Below, one piece after another: positions 1 through 4,944 of a stretch of 5,501 nt of DNA. Made by a program: the position numbers and the translations under genes. Source of the stretch: an uncultured Subdoligranulum sp. (lineage in GTDB: Bacteria > Bacillota > Clostridia > Christensenellales > CAG-314); the NCBI GenBank assembly GCA_900551395.1, contig URVX01000087.1, positions 1-5,501 of the forward strand. The letters run 5' to 3'. Each line of letters opens with the position of its first letter. Position 1 is the stretch's first letter. The notes under the pieces are model-generated. The model saw nothing but the letters and a program-made list of their open reading frames with translations, had not been told where the DNA came from and did no database searches.

Positions 1-1402
1 TGAAGCTCCTGCAAATTTTTGCTGGATAACGTATCGCGAGCGGCGCATCGAATATGTAGGCAAAGGCAAGCATCTGCTTAAGCTCATTGTCGTCGGCAGG
101 TGCAAGCAGCGTCATGTTGGGCAACGGCAAAAGAGCGGCTATGTCGAACAATCCCTGATGCGTCTGACCGTCTTCTCCGACAAAGCCCGCATGGTCGATT
201 AGTAAAGTCACATTGAGCCTTTGCGTTGCCACGTCGTGCACTATCTGGTCGTAAGCTCGCTGCAAAAAGGTGGAATAAACGGCGAAAAACGGTTTGAAGC
301 CGCCGGCTGCCAGCCCCGCGCCGAAGGTGACGGCATGCCCCTCCGCAATACCGACATCGAAAAATCTGTCGGGATATTTCTCGGCAAATCCTTCGAGCCC
401 GACGCCCTGAGTCATGGCTGCGGAAATCGCCGTAACTCTTTCGTCCTGTCCGAGATTTATCAATTCGCGTCCTACTATTTCAGACATATTGATTTGCAAA
501 TCGTCGGTTTTGCAAGGCAAGGAATGATATTGGGACGGATTTTCTTCCGCTTCGGGAAAACCAAAGCCCTTTTTTGTAATAATGTGCAGAACGGTAGGCT
601 TTTTGACGTTTTCCTTTATACTTTTAAGATAAGAAATCAATTCCTTTACGTCATGCCCCTTTATCGGTCCTACATATTTGATATCGAAATTTTCAAAATA
701 AATATTCCTCAGGCAGGACAGCTTTATAGAGCGTTTTATACTCTTAAGAAATCTTACTACGGGCTTTCCTATCAAGGGAATTTTTCCAACCGTTTTTTCA
801 AGTCCGCTCTTGAATTTGAGATACCCTTTCCGAACTCTCACGCGGGAAAGGTTGCGGGTTGCGCTGCCGACGTTTTTGCCTATAGACATATCGTTGTCGT
901 TGAATACGATAAGCATATTGGTGCCGTCTATGCTGTTTAGTCCTTCATAAGACAGCCCGCCGGTCAGAGCGCCGTCGCCCACTACGCACACGACGGAAAA
1001 ATCCTCGTGCTTGAGGTCACGCGCTTTTGCAAGTCCGAGTCCGGCAGAAATCGCAGTGCTTGCGTGTCCCGTGCCGAAGCAGTCGTATTCGCTTTCCGTT
1101 ATATCGGGGAAGCCGCTCAGCCCGTCCTTTTTTCTCAGCGATGAAAATTCTCCGTAACGCCCCGTCAAAAGCTTGTGCACATAACACTGATGTCCGACGT
1201 CCCAAACGATTTTGTCCCGAATATCAAAAACGTAGTGAAGCGCCACAGTGAGCTCCACTACTCCCAAATTGCTTGCCAAATGCCCGCCGTTTTGATTTAC
1301 GGTTTTTATCAGCTCTTCGCGAAGCTCGTCGCACAAGGCGGGCAATTGCTTTATATCAAGTTTTTTAAGGTCCGACGGACTTTTGATACCTTCCAGAATC
1401 AT
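1..1402 (-). CDS. dxs: 1-deoxy-D-xylulose-5-phosphate synthase, C-terminus cut by window edge
   Basis: Dxs is a cytoplasmic thiamine-diphosphate (ThDP) enzyme that condenses pyruvate with glyceraldehyde 3-phosphate to make DXP, the first step of the MEP isoprenoid pathway and a precursor for thiamine and pyridoxal. The visible 467 residues start MILEGIKSPSDLKKLD, as in clostridial Dxs. GHQ with the ThDP-binding His is at 70-72, GDGALTGG (metal/ThDP motif) at 142-149, NDND at 168-171 and GTGHAS at 110-115. Domain II contains DVGIAEGHAVTF (349-360) with the catalytic Glu354. GEDGQTHQG is at 409-417 and RYP at 458-460. The family is about 620 residues long, so roughly 150 C-terminal residues (the transketolase C domain) lie beyond base 1. 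The start ATG (1402-1400) overlaps the upstream stop as TGATG and has no clear Shine-Dalgarno, which suggests translational coupling to oapA. Odd residues: DHAG at 403-406 where DRAG is usual, GPIKGHD for GPIDGHD, and HQCYVHK for HQAYPHK. Confidence 0.97.
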   Translation of the reverse strand, partial: MILEGIKSPSDLKKLDIKQLPALCDELREELIKTVNQNGGHLASNLGVVELTVALHYVFDIRDKIVWDVGHQCYVHKLLTGRYGEFSSLRKKDGLSGFPDITESEYDCFGTGHASTAISAGLGLAKARDLKHEDFSVVCVVGDGALTGGLSYEGLNSIDGTNMLIVFNDNDMSIGKNVGSATRNLSRVRVRKGYLKFKSGLEKTVGKIPLIGKPVVRFLKSIKRSIKLSCLRNIYFENFDIKYVGPIKGHDVKELISYLKSIKENVKKPTVLHIITKKGFGFPEAEENPSQYHSLPCKTDDLQINMSEIVGRELINLGQDERVTAISAAMTQGVGLEGFAEKYPDRFFDVGIAEGHAVTFGAGLAAGGFKPFFAVYSTFLQRAYDQIVHDVATQRLNVTLLIDHAGFVGEDGQTHQGLFDIAALLPLPNMTLLAPADDNELKQMLAFAYIFDAPLAIRYPAKICRSF

Positions 1403-2097
1403 CAATTTTTGCTGAACACCGATAAAATCTTGGCAACGCCCAGAACTATCTGACCGGCTTTTGTCAAGCCCAGCTTTTTACCTATTGCTTTTCCCGTTAT
1501 CATCAAAGCCGCAATAATCGTACTGCAGGCTACGCTGGCGATAAGATTTATTCTGCTGTCGGAAATAGCCATGACGGTTATAATCGCCGCGCCGCACGCG
1601 CCGCTAATAATTCCGCATATATCGCCGATTATATCCGAACAGACAGAGTTTACGACGTCTCTGTTTTTTGCTATTCTGACCGCCATTTTCGCTCCCTTGA
1701 CCTTGCGGGCAGCCATAGCGAGAAAGGGCTGTATATCGCACGACGTGGCGGCAACGCCGATAACGTCTGCGACAATACTGATAAGAACTATCACCAATAT
1801 AAGAATATATGCTATGAATATGGTTTTGAGTGACAGTCCGGCAACAACCAGCTCGGACAAAATACCGAAACCGAAAGACAAAAACAAGGTTATAATCAAA
1901 GATTTGACAGGCCAAGGCACCTTTTTGCCCTTTTTCTTTTTCGACTTATCCTGATTTTTGGTTTTGTCCTTGTTTTTTTCGGCAGAGTCGCTTACGACGG
2001 CAACTTCTGTCGGATTTTTGCCGTCCGCCTCTTGCGAAGGAGGCTCATCCGCCTGATTTTCCGCAACTTTCTTCAAATCGTCTTTTTTAGTTTTCAT
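1402..2097 (-). CDS. oapA: OLE-associated membrane protein OapA
   Basis: This 231-residue integral membrane protein lies directly downstream of the OLE RNA and upstream of dxs, the position of OapA, the protein that binds OLE RNA and holds it at the cell membrane. Residues 1-62 form a hydrophilic, highly charged tail, with a Lys-rich patch at about 41-65 (KSKKKKGKK at 51-59). Hydrophobic segments follow at about 65-88, 92-117, 151-179 and 183-204. Between segments two and three is a basic loop, AMAARKVKGAKMAVRIAK (127-144), a plausible RNA-contact surface. Acidic and small residues sit inside or beside the membrane segments (D111 in VADVIG; SDIIGDICGIISG at 154-166). This is reminiscent of the CNNM/CorB (DUF21) type of Mg2+-related membrane domain, but that likeness is my inference. 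The ATG lies 8 nt after the T-run of a terminator-like hairpin and has no visible Shine-Dalgarno. The stop overlaps the dxs start by one base. Identification rests on context plus topology, since OapA homology could not be searched. Confidence 0.87.
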   Translation of the reverse strand: MKTKKDDLKKVAENQADEPPSQEADGKNPTEVAVVSDSAEKNKDKTKNQDKSKKKKGKKVPWPVKSLIITLFLSFGFGILSELVVAGLSLKTIFIAYILILVIVLISIVADVIGVAATSCDIQPFLAMAARKVKGAKMAVRIAKNRDVVNSVCSDIIGDICGIISGACGAAIITVMAISDSRINLIASVACSTIIAALMITGKAIGKKLGLTKAGQIVLGVAKILSVFSKN

Positions 2098-2105
2098 TTT
2101 ATTAT

Positions 2106-2134
2106 AAAAAATTCTAAGCCTTTCGGTTTAGAAT
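2106..2134 (-). terminator. Intrinsic-terminator-like hairpin between OLE RNA and oapA
   Basis: On the minus strand, ATTCTAAACC pairs with GGCTTAGAAT around a GAAA tetraloop, giving ten positions with one A-C mismatch. TTTTT follows immediately, with the last stem base adding a sixth T. It begins about 17 nt after the end of the OLE terminal helix and ends 8 nt before the oapA ATG. It fits a Rho-independent terminator that would release OLE RNA and leave oapA-dxs to read-through. The stem is A/U-rich, so termination may be only partial. The hairpin could also act as a boundary for RNA processing or limit ribosome access to oapA. Confidence 0.75.
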
Positions 2135-2151
2135 AAATGTCCCGATATAAA

Positions 2152-2735
2152 TATTGGTGGTAATAGCTCAGATAAACCTTACGGCATAGGTTCAGTAGGA
2201 TTTCCCTGCCGCGTACTCTTCGTCGCCGAAAAAGCAGTTTCCTTTTAAACGCAGCAGCGTGTCGTCTCCGATCACGCAACTGAATCGCCACTAAGTCCGT
2301 ACTATAATCCCTGAGCTACCGAAAAACAGTCTAGAAGTTTTCCTTAACAGACACCGATGCGTTTAGCTTCTTTTGCAAAGTCAATTTCATAAAGCAATCT
2401 CCGCCCTCAGTCGGCCAACTTCGGACTTCGTGTTCTTTAATCCCGAAACTTCACTCAAAGCAGGCTACTCTGTACACAGCTTTTTGTCACCGCATAGCAG
2501 GTTTAATCTCTACGAGTAGACCGGCTTAAAAAGAAAGTCTACCCAATAGAGTCTCCTCGAGCAATGGGATAGGTCGTATGCCGTTACAACTTACCCAAAG
2601 CTCTTAACTCCCAGCACCAGCCCCCGTTTGGGCAACGGAAGCAAGCACAAGAAACTTCATCGATGTGCCCTTTGGCGATATTTTATCCCCGCCCTCAACG
2701 CAACGACGCCTGACTAGAATACTGCACCACCAATA
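2152..2735 (-). ncRNA. ole: OLE RNA (Ornate, Large, Extremophilic)
   Basis: OLE is a large structured bacterial RNA of about 600 nt. It forms a membrane-associated complex with OapA (and OapB/OapC in Bacillus halodurans) and is tied to alcohol, cold and Mg2+ stress responses. This 584-nt interval lies between ispA and a membrane-protein gene followed by dxs, the hallmark OLE locus. Its ends pair perfectly: TATTGGTGGT (2735-2726) with ACCACCAATA (2161-2152). A second perfect 8-bp long-range helix, TAGCTCAG (2318-2311) with CTGAGCTA (2171-2164), stacks beside it. Other complementary arms (minus-strand order): GCACA 2668-2664/2649-2645; CCGTT and CCCAAA (2638-2634, 2632-2627) with TTTGGG and AACGG (2599-2594, 2585-2581); CTA(T)CCCA 2572-2565 with TGGGTAG 2545-2539, enclosing a GAG-GAGA-CTC hairpin; AAGC-GG-CTACTC (2527-2514) with GAGTAG-CC-GCTT (2470-2458); AGTTTCGG 2450-2443 with CCGAAGTT 2424-2417; GCGTG(A)TCG-GAGA-CGACACGC 2277-2257; CGGCA 2211-2207 with TGCCG 2186-2182. 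The 65-codon frame inside is not a credible gene. The exact ends are inferred from the terminal helix. Confidence 0.93.
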
Positions 2736-2740
2736 GATTG

Positions 2741-2749
2741 ATTATATCA
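2741..2749 (-). promoter_or_regulatory. Extended -10 promoter, likely start of OLE RNA
   Basis: On the minus strand TGATATAAT (2749-2741) is a perfect consensus TATAAT preceded by an extended TGn element. Six bases downstream the predicted start is A2734, within the first two positions of the OLE terminal helix. No convincing -35 is seen at 17-18 bp (ATATGC or AATATG), so it would depend on the extended -10. The match between predicted start and RNA end is the best argument that it is functional. Confidence 0.62.
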
Positions 2750-2757
2750 CTGTTATT

Positions 2758-2786
2758 ATATTAGCATATTCGAGACGAAAATGCAA
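2758..2786 (-). promoter_or_regulatory. Sigma-A-type promoter just after ispA, upstream of OLE
   Basis: TTGCAT (2786-2781) lies 17 bp from TAATAT (2763-2758), which carries a TGC extension (2766-2764). The spacing is ideal and each hexamer is close to consensus. The predicted start is near A2751, about 16 nt before the terminal helix. It overlaps the nearby TATAAT candidate, so the two may be alternatives or only one may be active. Either would uncouple OLE-oapA-dxs transcription from folD-xseAB-ispA. Confidence 0.6.
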
Positions 2787-2791
2787 CTTTT

Positions 2792-3571
2792 TTAACATCT
2801 GTCCAAATTCTTTTTGACTAAATCTACAAAATATGCAGACCTGTCTCCAAACGGATGCATGCTTTCGATTGCTTTTTGAGAGTATTCCTCTAGCAAAGAT
2901 TCTGCTTTTTCGCCGTAAACAGACAGAAAAGTCAGCTTGTCCGGCTCCGTTCCGTCGTCAAGCAAATCGTCTTTTATCTGAAAAGCAAATCCGAAAGACT
3001 GCGCAAAAGACTTAAGCGCTTCCGTTTGTACGTTGTCTGCTCCGCAGTAATCCGCAGCTGCCAGCATTGCTCCCTCAAAAAGCCTTACGGTTTTGCGCTC
3101 GGTCAAAAAGAGCAACGTTTTTTGGTCTTTTTGCTTTAAATCATCGATATCGCAGGACTGACCGCTTATCATGCCGTTGAAGCCCGTACAGGAAAACAAT
3201 CTGCCGATAGCCCTGAAATAATTTTCGCCGTAGCACCCTCGAGTAAGCACCTCCGCAGCGAGGTTTAACAAGCCGTCGCCCGCAAGGACAGCCGTCCCCT
3301 CGCCGAACACCTTGTGGCAGCTCGGCTTTCCGCGCCTGAAATCATCGTCATCCATACACGGCAAATCGTCGTGAATTAAAGAATAATTGTGTATGAGCTC
3401 CGCCGCGCAGGCAATCCTTTCGACGTTTTCGTCCTTAATTCCGAACAAAGCCGCCGTTTCAAAGACAAGATTCGGTCTTATCCTTTTGCCTGCGTTTCTC
3501 AATGTGTAAAGCGCGGCGTCAAACGCTTTGCTTTTTTCAACATCGGATAAAAATTTTTCAAAAAACTCCAT
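2792..3571 (-). CDS. ispA: Farnesyl diphosphate synthase (short-chain trans-prenyltransferase)
   Basis: This cytosolic enzyme joins isopentenyl-PP units to dimethylallyl-PP and geranyl-PP to give farnesyl-PP, the precursor of undecaprenyl-PP and longer prenyl chains. AGKRIRP (27-33) is the usual GGKRLRP substrate-binding motif. The first Asp-rich motif is DDLPCMD (68-74) within HNYSLIHDDLPCMDDDDFRRG, and the second is DDLLD (201-205) in FQIKDDLLD. GQSCD (137-141) and RKT (159-161) match the family's GQAxD and HKT positions. A Tyr-Ser pair lies four to five residues ahead of the first Asp motif, as in bacterial FPP synthases, so FPP is the likely product (inferred). At 259 residues it is shorter than the usual 290-300, losing part of the first helix and some of the C-terminal region, though both catalytic motifs are intact. 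It abuts xseB as TGA-ATG with a good Shine-Dalgarno. Its stop is followed within 6 nt by promoter-like sequence for the OLE RNA. Confidence 0.96.
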   Translation of the reverse strand: MEFFEKFLSDVEKSKAFDAALYTLRNAGKRIRPNLVFETAALFGIKDENVERIACAAELIHNYSLIHDDLPCMDDDDFRRGKPSCHKVFGEGTAVLAGDGLLNLAAEVLTRGCYGENYFRAIGRLFSCTGFNGMISGQSCDIDDLKQKDQKTLLFLTERKTVRLFEGAMLAAADYCGADNVQTEALKSFAQSFGFAFQIKDDLLDDGTEPDKLTFLSVYGEKAESLLEEYSQKAIESMHPFGDRSAYFVDLVKKNLDRC

Positions 3572-3787
3572 TCAGTCCTCGCAGAAAATCTCGTCCAAAG
3601 CCGCCAATCTGTTTGTAAGCACGCTGACCTTGCCCTTGCATTCTCCCAACGCCTTGGCGCATTGCTCCAATATTTCCACACCGGATTCAAAAAGCTCGAT
3701 TCCTTCTTCCAGAGAGGTGCTTTCATCCTCCAGCTTGTCCGATATTTCCCCGAGCTTGTTCAAAGATTTTTCCAACATAACATTCAC
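3572..3787 (-). CDS. xseB: Exodeoxyribonuclease VII small subunit
   Basis: XseB is the small helical subunit that wraps the coiled-coil stalk of XseA. The complex degrades single-stranded DNA from both ends into oligonucleotides. The 71-residue product has the family's length and pattern, a helical pair with SLEEGIELFESGVEILEQC (25-43) matching the usual LSLEESLxLFExGxxL signature, then a second charged helix (KVSVLTNRLAALDEIF). The chosen GTG start (3787-3785) overlaps the xseA stop as GTGA, the classic coupled arrangement. An in-frame ATG at 3778-3776 would give a product three residues shorter (starting MLEKSLNKL) and is nearly as likely. No strong Shine-Dalgarno distinguishes them. Confidence 0.95.
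   Translation of the reverse strand: MNVMLEKSLNKLGEISDKLEDESTSLEEGIELFESGVEILEQCAKALGECKGKVSVLTNRLAALDEIFCED
3576..3580 (-). promoter_or_regulatory. Shine-Dalgarno for ispA inside the xseB 3' end
   Basis: GAGGA (3580-3576) lies four bases before the ispA ATG (3571-3569) and within the last codons of xseB. It is the only clear ribosome-binding site in this run of genes. xseA, oapA and dxs have none that I can see and probably depend on coupling or weak initiation. It supports the ATG at 3571 as the ispA start despite the short N-terminus. Confidence 0.75.
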
Positions 3788-4944
3788 TCTGCTTCGACGG
3801 AAGCGTCAAGCGTCCCGTCACGAAGAATTATTTCTATTTTATCGCCTTTTTTAACCTGCTGCGGCGAAAATAATTTTTTTCCGTCTTTCCTTGCCACCGC
3901 ATAGCCTCTGCTCAGAATTCCCAGCGGGGAGGAAGATTTCAGTCTCTGAGAAAGCAGTCTTAATTTCTCCTCCCTGCCGGCTGATTTTTTTTCCATGCAA
4001 TTTGTCAATCTACCGCCGGAAACGACGCAATATGCTTTCAGTGTCGACGCTTTTTCTTCAATCCCGGCAATCAGTCTTTCCGCCGCAGCGTGCGAAACAG
4101 CCAAAGAGACGGACAGCTTGCGGGAAACGGCTGCGAAAATTTTGTCCGAGCATGCCTTTAAATACGTTTTGACATTGTTTGAAGTAACCATTTCCGCCGC
4201 CACCGACGGCGTTGAAGCGCGTAAATCCGCCGCAAAGTCGCACAGCGTAAAATCGGTCTCATGACCGACTGCCGAAATAACTGGCACGGCGCAGCGTGCA
4301 ACCGCGCGAACAACTTCTTCGCTGTTAAAAGGATTCAAATCCTCGAAGGAGCCTCCTCCTCTCGCGATTATGACCGCGTCAACATCGGAAGAAGAAAAGA
4401 AATCTATTCCCGCACAGATATCTGCGACGGCGTCCGCACCCTGCACTCTTGCAGGGAAAAAAGCAAGCTGCAGATAGTCGCAGCGTCTTTGCGCCACTTT
4501 TTTTATATCCTCGATTACGGCGCCGAAAACAGAGGTCACAACCCCTACCTTGAAACAAAAAGGCGGCAAAGATTTTTTTCGCTCCGACGAAAACAAGCCT
4601 TCGGCTTTGAGCTTGTCCTTAAGCTGTAAAAAGCGCTCGAAAAGCTCTCCCTGCCTGTCCTCCGTTTTTATCGCCGAGACGGTAAAGGAAAACCTGCCGT
4701 TTTTGAGATAATTGGGGCGTCCCTTAGCCACTGCCGTGACTCCGTCTTTTAGCTCCTCTTTTAAGGAGGAAGCAAAAGCAAAGCAATCAACGAGGCAGCT
4801 TTCGTCCTTCAAGGAAAAATATACGGCTGCGCCGGAATATCTGCAGTTGCAAATCTCTCCTTTAACCTGCAAATCTCCGAGCATAGGCTCGCTTTCGAGA
4901 AGTGCTCTTACAAAATTGTTGAACTGAGTGACGGTTATAATCAT
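3784..4944 (-). CDS. xseA: Exodeoxyribonuclease VII large subunit
   Basis: XseA is the catalytic subunit of the cytoplasmic ATP-independent exonuclease VII, which digests single-stranded DNA during repair. Residues 1-95 are the OB-fold DNA-binding domain, with TVTQFNNFVRALLE (4-17), VKGEICN (27-33) and GAAVYFSLKDE (38-48). The nuclease domain holds IEDIKKVAQRR (144-154), ARGGGSFEDLNPFN (194-207) and AVGHETDFTLCDFAADLRASTPS (225-247). The family's essential residues appear to be Asp146, Arg195, His228 and Asp231. A helical coiled-coil stalk covers about 250-335, and SPLGILSRGYAVAR (339-352) is the C-terminal signature. At 386 residues it is shorter than the 400-456 of well-known members, and the missing length falls in the stalk, so fewer XseB copies may bind (inferred). 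The ATG overlaps the folD stop as ATGA. No Shine-Dalgarno is evident, implying coupling to folD. Confidence 0.97.
   Translation of the reverse strand: MIITVTQFNNFVRALLESEPMLGDLQVKGEICNCRYSGAAVYFSLKDESCLVDCFAFASSLKEELKDGVTAVAKGRPNYLKNGRFSFTVSAIKTEDRQGELFERFLQLKDKLKAEGLFSSERKKSLPPFCFKVGVVTSVFGAVIEDIKKVAQRRCDYLQLAFFPARVQGADAVADICAGIDFFSSSDVDAVIIARGGGSFEDLNPFNSEEVVRAVARCAVPVISAVGHETDFTLCDFAADLRASTPSVAAEMVTSNNVKTYLKACSDKIFAAVSRKLSVSLAVSHAAAERLIAGIEEKASTLKAYCVVSGGRLTNCMEKKSAGREEKLRLLSQRLKSSSPLGILSRGYAVARKDGKKLFSPQQVKKGDKIEIILRDGTLDASVEAE

Noticed and set aside
221..940. 239-codon plus-strand reading frame
   Set aside because: It is antisense to dxs, whose minus-strand translation is conserved throughout, and the plus-strand product has no recognisable motifs.
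2101..2106. TATAAT just upstream of the oapA ATG as a promoter for a leaderless mRNA
   Set aside because: No -35 lies at the right distance (AAACCG at 17 bp), and the sequence is part of the A/T-rich tail of the terminator, so chance is the simpler explanation.
2094..2291. 65-codon reading frame ending at the oapA start, rich in Arg
   Set aside because: It lies wholly inside the structured RNA, includes the 3' arms of the long-range helices and the terminator hairpin, has no Shine-Dalgarno, and its composition resembles no known protein.
2152..2735. Interval as a T-box, cobalamin riboswitch, group II intron, RNase P or tmRNA
   Set aside because: It is too long for a riboswitch. It lacks intron domain V and a reverse transcriptase, and I see no RNase P core or tRNA-like end with a tag frame. 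The ispA/oapA/dxs context points to OLE.
2098..2791. Interval as a decayed protein gene (pseudogene)
   Set aside because: Nothing in any frame resembles a protein family, while the distant and local complementary segments are precise and nested, which fits a functional RNA.
3528..3904. Overlapping plus-strand frames over xseB and the end of xseA
   Set aside because: They are antisense to well-conserved exonuclease VII genes and show no initiation signals or familiar motifs.
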